In this document: positions 1-14,079 of the stretch, one piece after another | Layout of the letters: every line of letters starts with the position of its first letter | Numbering within the stretch: the stretch's first letter is position 1 | Source of the DNA: Tillus elongatus | Lineage: Eukaryota > Arthropoda > Insecta > Coleoptera > Cleridae | Reading direction: 5' to 3' | Assembly: GCA_964006375.1 (NCBI GenBank) | Contig: OZ023265.1 | Coordinates: 114,407,084-114,471,083 of the forward strand | DNA length: 64,000 nt | Program-made: the position numbers and the translations under genes | The notes under the pieces: model-generated | What the model saw: the letters and a program-made list of their open reading frames with translations, nothing else | The model's database searches: none | Told to the model about the DNA's origin: nothing

Positions 1-960
1 TTACGGCAGTTTAAGTTGTGTCAGTCATTATTTGAGAGCGCCCTGTATCCGGAATCTCGATTTTTTTGACGAATAATATAAACGAGAACCTCTCTGAATA
101 CGTCACTTTTCTGGGACTCCGCTATTTATTGCTAAAAACCCTGTATCATAGTTATTAATGCTTAATGTGCCAAAACGTGAAAAGTTGCAAAATTAATTAA
201 TTAAAATAACTCGAAAACGATGGACGCTATCAAATTTTCCTCCCACAAACATGCATTGTAATTTTATACAAAATTAGGGCAGTTAAAAAAATATGTATCG
301 CCTACTTCTGGGCCAGCCTGTGTTTGTCAAAATAATTTTGTAAAATGCAGCTAAAGATACCCTATAATTAACGTATACTATTTTTTTTCGTGTCAGATAA
401 AACTGAAACTAACCCCGGCTATGGGCTCTAGGGGGCCTAGTTCGTGCTTAGTTGAAGAAATGAATTAAAAAGTCGCGGTCTTCTCAAAAGCGCATTTTTT
501 CTACGAAAATGCGCTACAAATTATAGGCTATTAAACCATAAACTTCATAACTAAAACTACTGCCAAAGCATCAGAGAAAGGATATATTTTAAATGAATTT
601 TCTGGAAATATTTTTCTAAAATGAACGACAATGACTGTTGTTGCTGAAACTTAAGAGTTTGTAAAACCCTCTTCTTGTGACATTTTCTCTACATAACCCG
701 TATTCGTTTTAGGTTCTTTGCCTAAATGTTGCCAATTTTGACGTTTTGCGACTGACGTTTTGAGAGAAAAACCCCATAACTTTTTTGTATTTACACTTCC
801 AAACCTAATTTTTTTTGCGTACTTTACGTTTTATGATATAAACCCGCGTACCAAATTTAATTGCCCGAACTATTATTTCCGGAGGTATAAAAATTTTCTG
901 AAAGTAACGCCAAATTTTCCGGGAAAAACTGGGCTGATTTACCTGGCCAACGAACCAAAC
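1..960. repeat. Dispersed repeat, T-family-like, degenerate
   Basis: Non-coding. Stretches at about 280-430 and 600-770 match 16200-16380 and 16555-16750 closely, for example a shared 'tgccaattttgacgttt' block and a shared 'gtcaaaataat' block. The segment at 400-450 matches the 'accccggatatgggttct' block that sits beside (TA)n arrays elsewhere in the window (4740, 5595, 17995). This copy has no TA array. The open frame at 760-1293 crosses the repeat and has no recognisable protein character. Confidence 0.6.
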
Positions 961-1019
961 AACTCTCAACTTTGCTTGGGATTTTTTTGTCTTTGGTTAG
1001 TAGGTATAATCTTCCTCAA

Positions 1020-1665
1020 TAGTTCACCAATAGACACAGACTGGTTTTTTCCTTCTTTAGACTCTTCAGTATGCCATACCTGGGCTCCAACTAGTCGGCT
1101 TTACGGCACACATTGCCATCTAATGCAGTGTAGCGCAATCTTTGATTTTGTGTTGGTTCTAAGACTCCGCAGCAGTTCCACGTATGCACACACAGTACCA
1201 CAAGAAGGAAACTGTGGAAATAAAACTATTAAGCTAAAACAACTACTCTCCTGGCTAATAACACAACGGGTGTTGGATCACATCACTCCTTAGCCACCAT
1301 CACCTCAGTCCTGCCGGGACTTGCATTAAGATATATACTAGGACGCACAGACCAGTTTCGTCCTTTTTTGGACTCTAGTATGCCTTACCTGCGCCCAAAC
1401 AAGTCGACCTTGAGACGGACACTGCCTGCCAACACAGTGGAGCATAGCGCAAAGCAACAGCTATAGTTTGGTTGACGATTCTCGGCTTACATAGCAGCTT
1501 ACACGTACACAGAGTACAGTAAGAGAAAGCTGTGGAAAGCAACACAGCGAACGAAAACAAACTACTTTCCAGGCTAACACCACGACGGGCGTTGAATCAC
1601 TTCAGTCCTTGCGGTATGATGTATTGCGGAAGACGTAGACCAGTTTTGTCCTTATTAGCCAACAG
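1020..1665. repeat. Diverged tandem repeat, about 310-bp unit, about two copies
   Basis: A unit with the pattern acagactggtttt..ccttctttagactctt..agtatgcc at about 1034 recurs at about 1344, and the start of a third unit is visible near 1630 (agaccagttttgtcctt). Units differ by many substitutions, so the array is old. It has no coding character. Confidence 0.6.
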
Positions 1666-2529
1666 TATTATATATTTGGCAAACCAAAAATGATAGTATC
1701 TATAAACTAAGACTGACCCTAGTTATGGGTTCTATCGGCACCATATTATTCTCTGTAGTATTCTCGTGATCTCCTCATACGCATTGTTTTATTTTACAAA
1801 GATGCAATAATGAAAACGCGCGTTATTGGAAGACTTTTCTCGATATTTCGGCCTCATACGGTATTTTAAATTATTTAGGAGAGTTTGTTTTTAATTTTGA
1901 GTATACAATTTTAGGATCATTACGAAACCTTGCCATTTTCGAAGATCGTAGTAACACCAAAAGATTACTTGCTAAACATTCTTGTACATGTTCTTTATAA
2001 ATTTTATAATTTGCATGATGTTATTTTGGATAAGGGATGAACAATTTATATGTAAATGAGTGTCTCGACAGAAGAAGCGTGCCCAAGTCAGGAAGGTGCA
2101 GATGAAAATAAAGCTGTCTGTCTGCATTACTTACTTCTTGTAGTAGGGAGTCACTCGTCCCTCATTCACACATAATGATTCCTGAATAAATAGTGCAGGG
2201 TAAATTGACTGAAATTAAGTTTGGTAACCAGAATAGCATAAACGAGGTAGTGTATTTTCCATGGGTGCTTTTTAAAGCATGAGCTTAAGTTGACAGTGTT
2301 TTGAATGTTTTAAAACCGCGTTAAGCTTTCTGTTCAGTAACGGGAGTATCGTATAGTTATTCCCTCTTATTATGTATGTACCAAGAAAAGAAGGGGGATT
2401 GTAATGAAAGTTGAACTTTTCACCCTCTACTTGTCTTACAGGATCGTACACTTTGAATACCACAGTTTTCCGGTTCTTAGAAATAGCAATGAAAATGTCG
2501 TTGTAATAATAGCATTTTTAGTTGACAGA
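1666..2529. other. Non-coding, nothing firmly recognised
   Basis: AT-rich sequence without a convincing open frame. A short piece near 1705-1740 resembles the 'gaccccggatatgggttct' block of the T-family. Confidence 0.4.
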
Positions 2530-3425
2530 TGTTAAAAAAGTCTGAACGCAGCAAGTGAGTTTCGGTAGTCTGTTTTCATATAAATGTTTTTAAGGTTAAA
2601 TATGTTTTTTTTTTCAAAGATATCAAATCTAGAAGGAACTATAACCTTTATAGTGTAAACCATGTACCATATTTCATCAAAATAATTTTAGTGTTTAGAA
2701 ACTACAAACATTTTCCGAACATAAATTTTTCCGAAGAAACTGATCGTACTTTCCTGACCATCGAACACCTGCCATGATATAATTATTTATAGAAAACTCT
2801 TTGACAGACAATTTTTACACGAAACTTTACAAATAATTTGTTTCGCAAAAAATCGCATTTTTTTTTACAAAACTTGGTTAAGTAATCTTACACCAAATTT
2901 ATATAAAAATCTTTTTACGCAAAATCAACGAAAGCTTTTTACACGAAACTGCTGAACAATTTTTTTCCTCGAAAATTCGACAACAATTTTTGCAGGTGAG
3001 TTATTAAATTATTAGTTAATGACATTTCACAAAGATTTGACAAAAAATTGCAAAAGGACGAAAAGGTCTAGATATACCATATAGAGGTGCTACCTAATCC
3101 GTTTTCGTTTCAGGTTTTTTACCAAAATGTTACCAATTTTGACGATTCAAATCGCGACGTTGACGTTCTGTGGAGGAAAAAAACTATAAAATGTAAACAA
3201 TATTTTTTCTGGTACATTTGACCCTCTTGCGCCAAAAAAACAAAATCATTTTCTCTATTACAGAGTTAATTTGTGGTCTTGTGCCTTTTTCTGATCATTA
3301 GTGATACCCACTTCTTTTTGCTATAACCTTGGCACACAGTTTACTTCTTACAATATAAATCGGCGGAACAAATTTTGTTGCTATAGCTTTATTATTTCCG
3401 GAGATATAAAAGTTTTCCGAAAGAA
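2530..3425. repeat. T-family repeat copy, degenerate
   Basis: The segment from the 'gcagcaagtg' motif (about 2552) through 'catgtaccatatttcatcaaaataa' is shared with 15840-16080 and 42200-42440. The 'tgccaattttgacg'-like block at 3125-3180 is shared with 730-770 and 16690-16740. The copy ends where the Tc1 relic starts. Confidence 0.6.
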
Positions 3426-3429
3426 AATC

Positions 3430-4017
3430 TGTTCCGCTGACACCTAGACATCGTGCTGCTCGTCTTGAGTGGTGTAACGGCAGATGAAATTGGAATGGTG
3501 AATAAAATCGTGTTGTGTTCTCCGACGCGTCCCGATTATGTTTTTGTGTACACGATGGTCGTAAAGAGTAAGACGATTACGTGGAGAACGCAAAAATTTG
3601 AATTTGGTGTGGGACGGCATACAGTCCTTTTTTTTCTCCTTTGGGGCTCGTCCGCAGCTTTGCCGCCCCGATATCAGTGCAGCTCTTGGCCTATTGTGCA
3701 TGCATACGATCCTTACATGGGGGTTAATGATATGGGGTGAGATAACATACGGTAGCTCATCACTTATAGCTTTTATTTACGGAAATTTTAATGAAAATGA
3801 TTACGTACGAAACGTACTGCAGCCTGTTGCACTGCTACGAGGGTTAATTCAACCTCTTTTTCAACAAGACAAGGCACGTCCTCATACAATGTTCTTACAA
3901 GAAAATAACGTGACCCTGCATCCATGGCCTTCTCGCTCCACAGACTTGTCACCAACAGAACATGTGTGCGATATGATTGGCAATCGACTGGGGTATATTA
4001 CCCAAACCACCAAATAA
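3430..4017 (+). pseudogene. Tc1-like transposase fragment (DDE catalytic half), frameshifted
   Basis: The catalytic half of a Tc1-family cut-and-paste transposase, which would excise and insert DNA at TA sites. In shifting plus-strand frames one can read a TPRHRAARLEW-like segment, a SD.SR segment around the first catalytic Asp, then WG.ITYGS, FQQDKARPHT (second Asp) and a WPSRSTDLSPTEHV segment with the final Glu. The N-terminal DNA-binding half is missing and there are several frameshifts and stops, so it is a dead relic. The last 420 bases stay in one frame. A 100-bp stretch near 3612-3712 breaks the transposase similarity and looks like an insertion. Confidence is high for the family and low for exact ends. 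Confidence 0.8.
3612..3712. mobile_element. Short insertion-like segment inside the Tc1 relic
   Basis: Read on the minus strand, this stretch (a GCATGCACAATA..GCCAA start, a GCGGACGA..CCC block and a GGAGAAAAAAAA end) parallels 25138-25190 and its inverted copy at 30545-30610. It interrupts the transposase similarity, which suggests a small non-autonomous element. No clean target duplication was seen. Confidence 0.35.
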
Positions 4018-4563
4018 CCCAGTTGACCTTCGGCACGAAATTGACTAAGCCTAGGATGATATTCCTCGGGATACCGTCAATAATTTAATTCCAAGTATGC
4101 CCCGAAGAGTTATATAATGCCTAAGAAAGCGGCGGACCCATTTATTATTAAAAAGCTTTCTAATTTTTTAATATATAAGTTTAAAAATGTAATAATTTTA
4201 AGTTTAATTAAAGACACATTGTTTATGCATTTTATTAAACTTGATCAACCCTTAGATAAATAAAGAAATTGATTTACATCATTTTATTCTATGTATAACT
4301 GCAGTTTCGCTGACGTTCTTAGCTTTGTCAAATACAGAATAAATGTAAACTTTTTAAATTCCAAATATGCACTCTACTTAGAATCTTACTCTTATTCTAT
4401 ATTTGGCAAAGCTGAGAGCGTCAGCCAAACTGCAGTAATACATACGATAAAATAGTGTAGATCAATTTGTGGCTAAGTTGACAATGGATTTACCTCAAGT
4501 ATTGACCTCCACAATATCATATATGATCAATTCTTACTGGGTTTTCAGATTTTCTTGAAAGTC

Positions 4564-5712
<1,149 letters not shown>

Positions 5713-5784
5713 ATTTGATATCTGCAAGAACCTTAAAGCTTCTAGATCCATTTGCGCAAAACTATTAATTTGATGTAATTATCA

Positions 5785-6215
5785 CTATAATTAGAACCGC
5801 AGATCGGTTTCGCTCTAATTAGAGCTCGTCAGTACGGTATAATAATTACAGCGAGAACACACCTATAAAGTGATGCGGCTATGGTAGCCAGCCTCCTAGA
5901 ACATTGTGAGATGTACGACAGGGTCTCCAAAGAGATGGAATTTTATTACAGCTCTAATTAGTAACGTGTACTGATGAGCTCTCATTAGAGCGAAACCGAT
6001 CTGCGGTTATAATTATGGTGAGAATGCATCAAGCCTTACATACATTGTCCCTATATTAGGGAAGAAATGGGCGAGGGCTGACAATTTACACAATTGGTAC
6101 TTGGTTGTACACAGTCTCTATTTTATAACATTTTGTGTTATTTGGAGCTTACCTGGTTCCGCACCGAGATGGCGACCCTGTCGTACATCTATCAATGTTC
6201 TATTAATTCGGTTAT
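5785..6215. mobile_element. Nested MITE-like inverted-repeat elements
   Basis: Two overlapping inverted pairs are visible. A GATCGGTTTCGCTCT..TTAGAGCTC arm near 5805-5830 pairs with GAGCTCTCATTAGAGCGAAA near 5978-6000. An agaacattgtgagatgtacg arm near 5897 pairs with cgtacatctatcaatgttct near 6184-6212. Related sequence is at 10925-11395 and 23660-23840. No coding capacity. Confidence 0.65.
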
Positions 6216-6445
6216 GAGACACATTGCTCTGCATATAAATATAAATAATTTACAGCTTTACTGAACTTAATTAGGAGCAGCTTTTTCTTTTATTAAAATC
6301 ATTCTGCATTTGATTATTTGTTTTTGTGTTCTTTGTGTGTTATTTATATATGATAAAGCTTGATGCTTTTGTGTATAAGAATCTCATATTAATCCATCAA
6401 CAAAAGAGTTTTCATAATATAACATACATTTTCCTTTAATTGCAG

Positions 6446-6682
6446 AACTCTTCATCTCTCCCATGGGCGACAGACCGGTCGGACGCGTTACGAAGGGAGA
6501 GCACTGGTCTGTCACCGCCTCCAGCCAAAAGGTCCCGTAGCACCGAGCGAGGGGCCACCTTCACTCCTGAGAGGAGGCGCAGTCCCTCAAGGGGTAACGG
6601 AGATATGCAGGAGTCGTTACTCGGACAAGCACTCGAGGGTGGACCCACTATACTCACTACAAATACCAACATGAAAGTGGAG
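6446..6682 (+). CDS. Internal exon of a BTB-ZF-type transcription regulator (linker region), candidate chinmo-like
   Basis: The exon is 237 bp, 79 codons, phase 0 at both ends. The acceptor is a pyrimidine tract ending in tttaattgcag (6445) and the donor is GTGAGT (6683). The product is hydrophilic: an LSPPPAKRSRSTERG-like segment rich in Pro, Lys and Arg that resembles a nuclear-localisation stretch, then an Arg/Ser-rich patch, then a Gly/Leu segment ending TNTNMKVE. Such linkers lie between the N-terminal BTB domain and the C-terminal zinc fingers in insect BTB-ZF proteins. GC content is clearly above its surroundings. Its frame joins 9981-10200 without a shift. The start codon and BTB domain must be upstream of the window. 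The family call rests on the zinc-finger exon at 60800; chinmo is a guess among chinmo, lola, fru and br relatives. Confidence 0.7.
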
Positions 6683-7590
6683 GTGAGTAAAGTGTTAATG
6701 GTCTAATGAACGAATCTTGTAGTTACGTTTTTGTTAAAATTAGTTTGTCAATGCCGGTAGTTCCGTAATATGTTATAGATATGTGACTATAATTATTTAA
6801 GAAACCCGAAAATGCATTACTTAAAATCAAACATAATATGTGCAAAAAAACGGAGACGCAGTTACACCCTTTGCTTAAAGAAATATTTTTGGGAAAAAAC
6901 TGTACATTTTGTTGTTTTACAAAGTTTATAAATAGCAGTTAAAATTTAGAAATAGAAAAAGTTAGGTGTAGAGAAAGTGAATTATGATTATCGATATCAA
7001 ATCAGAATATCACTAGAACTTTCAGTGTGGTTGTGTTGTTGTATTATTGTTATTGTTAGTTAATGTTAATTTTACAATATGCTAGACAAAAAGCATGAAC
7101 TTGTGCTGCATGTAAAATAATTTAACGTATTAGGTCTAAAAGTCTAAATATGTCAAAATCTCACTTCATTCTATTGGTTCTTCACCATGAATTTTAAGTG
7201 TCCTTAAGTATTTTTACTAACCAATACCAGAATTGAAATTTCGAACTTTTAGTTTTTGTTTAATACCTGTTTCTTTTGCAGCCAAGTTTTTACAAAATAG
7301 TAATGTAAAACATTATTTTGGACGTTTACTGTCGAATTATCTAAGACGCCGGTTTGCTAAGTTGAAAACTAGAAATTAGTGTAATATTTATTATTAGAAA
7401 AAAAAATTATTTTACTTTAATTATTTATTATTATCAATTTGTTGAGTAGGTTGATGACAATTTAGGCGCTATAAACAGAAGCAACCATTAGATGTAGATT
7501 TCAGCTTTTGCTTTATCTTCTTAGTTGGATACGGCAACCAATTGAATTTCTTGCTTCCAAATTACACCTGCTGTCTCAAAGAAACAAAGA
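6683..7590 (+). other. Intron sequence, nothing recognised
   Basis: AT-rich, no repeat or coding signal seen between the donor at 6683 and the Penelope relic. Confidence 0.5.
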
Positions 7591-7599
7591 AGCGGCAAA

Positions 7600-8520
7600 A
7601 AATATATAAATTTAACAAAGCTTTGCATGAGTCACAATGTTTTTCAATTTAGTAATACATTTTTTTAATAAACCCATGGCATAGCAATGGGCAACCCCCT
7701 TCCCACATTCGTTGCAGAGCTTTTTATGAGTAGATTTGAAACAGGCCTAGCAAATGAAACTATTTTCCCAGAGTAGTATTTAATACAAATCTATACAAGG
7801 TAGAAGATTTAATTGCCAGATTAAACAGTAAATTTAACTCCATTTAATTTACCTATGATATATAAATTAATAACAAATTACCCTTTCTTGTTGTATTGGT
7901 CATCAAAAATAGATACTTCGGAATTTGACATCCACAGAAAGAAAACCACTACTTTTAGTTACATTTTGATTGACTCACACCATAGTTTTGCACAAAAACA
8001 GCTAGCATGAATATTCTGGTTCATAAGTTGATACAGTTTTTCTTAAATTAAGAAAGAGGCAATAGAGAATTGGAATACATAAGTACGTAGCTAAGTTTAA
8101 TGGCTACTCTATCTGGTTAGTGGAAAAATTTGTCAATAAACATAAAACAAAGAAAATTTTAGCGAAATCTACGACTTTCAGAAAAGAGAAAACAGACTAA
8201 ATCATTGTCTGTTTACAATTGACATGGCAAATCATGAAATATATATTTTAATAGCTTTTTAAGAAAGCCAATTTACGGCTCACACAAAAAATACATTAAA
8301 AAGTTTTCTGGGTAAGTCAAAGGATAAAGATAAAACCATCGAATTGTCGGGAATCTATCAGATAGGTTGTAAGGATTGTGAAGTTAAATACCTTGGGCAA
8401 ACTAAAATCTATTGGAACAGATTTTAGAAGCTTTTTAAATGTGCACATTGAGCAAAATGGCAAAGACAATAAGGTACACCGATTGGTCTCCTTAACACCA
8501 TGCAAGCATTGCTTCTACCG
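7600..8520 (+). pseudogene. Penelope-like retroelement fragment (reverse transcriptase plus GIY-YIG endonuclease)
   Basis: Penelope-like elements copy RNA into DNA and nick the target with a GIY-YIG nuclease. The plus strand shows, in order, a THGIAMGNPL..FVAELFMSRFE segment (about 7674-7750), the typical reverse-transcriptase region of this group; an IHRKKTTTFSY..DSHHSFAQK segment (about 7930-8000), which corresponds to the conserved YRKPT..HHP..QK stretch; and an ELSGIYQIGCKDCEVKYLGQT segment (about 8340-8410), the GIY-YIG core with CxxC. Stops and frameshifts separate them. The YVDD catalytic box is not recognisable. The copy sits in the first visible intron on the sense strand. A second copy lies at 24130-24470 on the other strand. 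Confidence 0.85.
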
Positions 8521-9980
8521 TACATCTCCCTGATCTTGTGCGATAAGAACTTTAAGCTTTTTATCTCATTTTTTTGTAGACTTTATTACGAAACGACATA
8601 TTTTTGAAGTTTGTTCATTTCTATCACTTTCCGTTCAAAAGATATTTAAATTTTAGACCGAAAGTGGCCATTTTATTGTATATTCCATTTCGGCTTGGTC
8701 TTGTCTACTTCTAACCAATCTAAATTACTAATCAGATTATACTTGACGAAAATAGCCAGCAGTGCGTTCATCAGTCTCTAACCGTTGACTCAGCGCCTCA
8801 GCTGCTGGAGCCTGGTGACATTGTACATTCTCCAGTGATGAACATATCTCCATTTATCGGCCATTTAGTGAGTGGTTGCCTCTTATTTAGTCACTCTATC
8901 GGGTGTCAAACACCGGCGTTTTAGCTATTAGTGGATGAGAATGTTAACGATTGAGCATCTGGTGAGGCGTGCCCATATTTCGCGGGTCTTAACAGTAAGC
9001 TGCTGACTGCTAAAATGTAGGAATAGATGGCGTTTGCTGAAGTCAACCGGCAACGTGGCACATTCTCCCGCCAACATCTTCGAGTAAACAAACAGCACAT
9101 GATTTCCTATGATCCGGATCTGGATACCCACGACCTGGATTTAGATCTGGTTATCTGGATGCTTAGGACCTGATTCTAGATATCTGAGACTTGATTCTGA
9201 TTCTAAGAATTTGATTGTGCCCGAGACCACCGCCCCCTTTGCCGTCGGTGACTGAGGCACCGCCTCCGCTAGAGCTCCGGATCCCCCCGGCTATGCTCGA
9301 AGTGGATAGGCCACTGAATACGCCGGGCCGGTGTATTGTTGGTTGCAACAAAATGAGCCTGGTTTTGGTCGTTATTTCTTATGGAAATTATCATCGGGAA
9401 GTGGTCAAAAACCCCTATAGTTATATCTACTGTTGACGTACGCGTGCCAGCGTCTGACGAGTTGTAGATGACGGTAAAACAGCCTGGAAACTCTTTAGCA
9501 TTGTAATCCTTTTACTTCCTGCTGGTACCGTTTATCGTTTTAGCGATTTTATCATTGTAAGTGTAATGAGTCTAAAAGGACTGTGTACTTGCATTGTGCA
9601 AGTAATGTTTTTGTTAAAATTTTTGGCGTGGAATAGTGCGCTATTCCAATTAGTTTGCATCTTCTTTGCAAGTACAGAAATAACGCATGCAGAAGAGCCA
9701 AGATCACGTGGTTTCTATGATAACAACATAAACCAGAAACGTTGGTGAAGGAAATGTTTTTCCGTTTTATTGCTTTCGACGTTAAATGGACCAATGTGGA
9801 ATAGTACATTATTTGTAGTTAGTCAATGCATTGTTAAAATTTACTTTTTGTAGGTGAAGCAATCACGACGTTAAATTGTTTGTGTCATAATAACGTATTT
9901 TAGGACAAACTTTGATTGTTCAAAATGTTTAAATCATAAACAGTAACTGTAATAATATAGCTTGCATTTATTTGTTTTAG
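8521..9980 (+). other. Intron sequence with a GC-richer patch
   Basis: No gene recognised. About 9080-9350 is GC-rich, with degenerate repeats of gatctgg/gattctga type and an overlapping Pro-rich frame that looks spurious. The intron ends with the acceptor tatttgttttag at 9980. Confidence 0.5.
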
Positions 9981-10200
9981 AAAGGCAATTCAGATTCGTC
10001 GCTGCAAGCCCAATCGACTGGAGAGGATAGTAATAGTAGTGATACAGTAATGTCAGATCATGGAGAATCTGTTACCCCAAAGACTGAACCACCTTCCGAT
10101 TACCCAATGCTGGACGATCATCACCCTTTCAGTACCAACGGCGGACTTATGGACCAGAATAGGCCCCCTTCGTTTCCTGGCGCTTTGCTTGGATTGCAAG
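9981..10200 (+). CDS. Internal exon of the BTB-ZF-type regulator (acidic Ser/Pro linker)
   Basis: The exon is 220 bp, enters in phase 0 and leaves one base over (phase 1). The acceptor is tttgttttag and the donor GTAACT at 10201. It encodes KGNSDSSLQAQSTGEDSNSS, then an SDTVMSDHGESVTP segment, a KTEPPSD motif resembling a SUMO-type or PEST-like acidic linker, and PPSFPGALLGLQ at the end. The leftover base plus the first two bases of the 22374 exon makes Gly, giving GLQ-G-LGGLMPGPSG, a smooth continuation. The exon is less AT-rich than the introns and has no stop in frame. No domain is recognisable in the exon itself; function is inferred from the connected zinc fingers. Confidence 0.72.
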
Positions 10201-10924
10201 GTAACTTTATAACCTGATACACGTACTTTCTAAAATGTATGAACGATGCATATATCAAACGAAGCCTGAAACATTCTATGTGGTACATACAGGTGTCCCA
10301 CATAAGAACCCCTACAGAGCCGACGTATGTAGAGAACCTAAAATGTGATGATTTAGCGCAACTTACTCATTACCAAGTTGCACCTGTAAGAAGTTATAGG
10401 GGCTCAAGTGGTGATTCAGAAATAACGGAAAAATTATATCTTGAAAACCGTTTATTCTGCAACCAAACCCAGCACATAAAGTATGCTTAATATCATCAGT
10501 AATGGGCGGTAATTTCAACTTTTATGTTCCTCTACTAATCTAAAGGGTAGTATAGATTTAATCAGCATCCAAATTTAAATATATGAATTTTTGACAAATC
10601 ATACCGTTTTTTTTTAAGTAAATGCGATCAACTGAAGCAAGATCGGATTATTATTTAAGAAAAGTGATAAAAAACAAACAAACAAAAAAATTATCTCAAT
10701 TTTAGGGTATAATCACAAACGATCCGCCTCTGGCACCATTTCAGACTGATTTAAAATAACATCCAGTTAAGGCGCACAGTGAGGCTATTTCATTGATTCT
10801 TATAGACTAAACGGCTTTCGAATTGTTGTTGTTATTTCTGTGGAAATTTTGTCTCATGGGTGACATATTCAATTGATAGAAAAATTTCAGATGCTTTGGA
10901 GTGAATTGTTTACAAAAGCCAGCT

Positions 10925-11395
10925 ATCACTAAGTGAGTGGTGGACGTGCCGCCACCTAGTTGCGGAACCAGGTAGTATGTTGTCACGCCAGCTCCAAATA
11001 ACACAAAGTGTTAAAAAATAGAGACTGTATACAACTAACTAACAATTTAGAAAATTGTCAGCCCTGGCCCATTTCTACCCCAAGATAGGGACAAAGTATG
11101 TAAGGCTTGATGCATTCTCGAAACAATTAGAACCGTAGACCGGTTTCGCTCTCATTAGAGCTCTTCAGTACGGCATACTAATTGTAGCAAAAATGCACCA
11201 AAAGTAATACGGCTATAGTATAGCCAGCCTTAAATCACTAAGTGAGTGGTGGACGTGCCGCCACCTAGTTGCGAAACCAAGTAGTATGTTGTCACGCCAA
11301 TTAGTATGCCGTACTAAAGAGTTTTAATGAGAGCGAAACCGGTCTACGGTTCTAATTGTTGCGAGAATGCATGAAGCCTTAAAAGCCAGCTACTT
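10925..11395. mobile_element. MITE cluster with a 67-bp direct repeat and inverted arms
   Basis: The sequence from 'atcactaagtgagtgg' to 'tgttgtcacgcc' at 10925-10991 recurs at 11234-11300. Between and around them are inverted arms, with AGACCGGTTTCGCTCTCATT near 11134 and AATGAGAGCGAAACCGGTCT near 11326, homologous to the element at 5785-6215. Confidence 0.7.
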
Positions 11396-11765
11396 AATTT
11401 TAACATGTGTGTGTTTGGAAAGAAAGGGATGACATTGGAAGGATATCCATCATTCATAGACTAAATTTAAAATAAATACGTTTAAACAGGTCCAATGATA
11501 TGCTTAGCAAATGGATTAAGTTATTCCACGTATTACGAAACTACTATAACGCACTTGCGACCTCCCGACTTTTTCTTATTATCTTATACATTCCAGTAAT
11601 ATTTTACATGAAAATGAGTTAAGCTTTTAGGTCAACTATTTAGTATACTTCGTGTGCTGTATCGAACCTTTCACCGATAGGTGGCAGAATTCTTGGTTTT
11701 AAGTTATATATGGAGTAGTTAAAAAACATTTTTACTTCTTAGACCAATCTTGTACAGCTACTAAG

Positions 11766-12949
<1,184 letters not shown>

Positions 12950-13520
12950 CGAGCTATCCGCTAAACGCGTGTTCTTTGTGGCTAAAATCGGTTTGTCGAT
13001 TAAAGGCCGCAAGCGTAGATACCAACAAAGCACTTTCTGAAGAGCAATATCTATGAAAGTATCGATAGAAAAGCAGATATCTCCAACCTTTCTCATGTTG
13101 TGTAAAAAGGAAGGCTGAATGTGATAGGTGAATCTCCCATAGGATGAACAGCGTATCTATAGATTGAATCTAGGAAGGACAAGAGGCCTTGTAGGTGACT
13201 TTTCCTAGATGAAATGCAATTCCGTATGTTTTGAGACGTTAAACATAACCAGATTTGCAGGGCTCCCGCTAAGAATCTTACAAAGGTCATTATTTAGGGA
13301 GTTAGCTATTTCGATTCTCGTCGACGAGGAGCTAGAAGCAGATATTGGGTAAGTCGATGATAAGGTACTGCTAAGAGTGCTATCATTGGCAAAGCTATGG
13401 ATCCGACTGTTGGTTTTCAATAAAAGTCCATTTATATGTCACAGAAAAAATGTGGGACACATAACGAAACCCTGGAGAACACCCGCATTAATTTATGATT
13501 TATCTCATGAAACACAATCG
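12950..13520 (-). pseudogene. LINE reverse-transcriptase fragment, CR1/Jockey-like
   Basis: Read on the minus strand, a degenerate palm domain is recognisable. GVLQGFVMCPTFFL corresponds to the conserved GVPQGSVLGPTLF box. SRIHSFANDSTL, in the 13205-13420 frame, corresponds to the SIHSFADDSTL catalytic box, with the second catalytic Asp position lost (FAND). It is followed by RIEIANSLNNDLCKI and NLVMFNVSKH, the usual 'W..N.VEFN..KT' region. Weaker similarity to the thumb continues to about 12950 in other frames. Stops and frameshifts show it is dead. Orientation is opposite to the host gene. Confidence 0.75.
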
Positions 13521-14023
13521 ACAACATGCAAGGAGCGCTTCTTAGGAAAACAAGATATCCATACACATTGTTTCGAAGGCAAAGTTTACTGAGGAGTACC
13601 GCATGACAGGCTAATTCCGACTAATTGAATGATTTAGAAATATGCAATAAAATTGCATCACTTCTCCAAATGTTTCGAGAAATTAAATCGGTTTTACAGT
13701 ATATTCATTCATCACTTTTTCTATAACTTTACAGAAAACTGACAAGAGTGGAAGTTGGACGTTAGTGTCCCATATCGAACTGGTCTCCCATTATTGGGAC
13801 ATGCTTAATTTGAGTTTGTTTCCAAGAAGATGGAAATAAGATCATCTTACAGGACATAGAAAAGAGGCGACATACATTGGAGTCAGTTGACTCACATTTT
13901 CAAAGATCTATTGCTGGCATTTCATCGAGTCCTGACACTTTGATGGCCAAATTTTTCAGTAAATGCTAAGCATATGATGCCTGAAAGATATTTCTCGCTT
14001 TTTGTCTTTACGGTGCTGGTGGG

Positions 14024-14075
14024 CTCTTTCCCTGCGGGTCAGTGGTGGCCTCTTTCCCTGCGGGTCAGTGGTGGC
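14024..14075. repeat. 26-bp perfect tandem duplication
   Basis: The unit CTCTTTCCCTGCGGGTCAGT plus GGTGGC starts at 14024 and 14050 with no difference. It is GC-rich relative to its surroundings. Confidence 0.9.
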
Positions 14076-14079
14076 ATAT

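Noticed and set aside
760..1293. 177-codon plus-strand frame
   Set aside because: It crosses a dispersed repeat and a tandem repeat and has no recognisable domain.
9163..9436. Pro-rich frames in a GC-rich patch, considered as an alternative exon
   Set aside because: Neither splice signals nor phase fit the neighbouring exons, and both strands are open.
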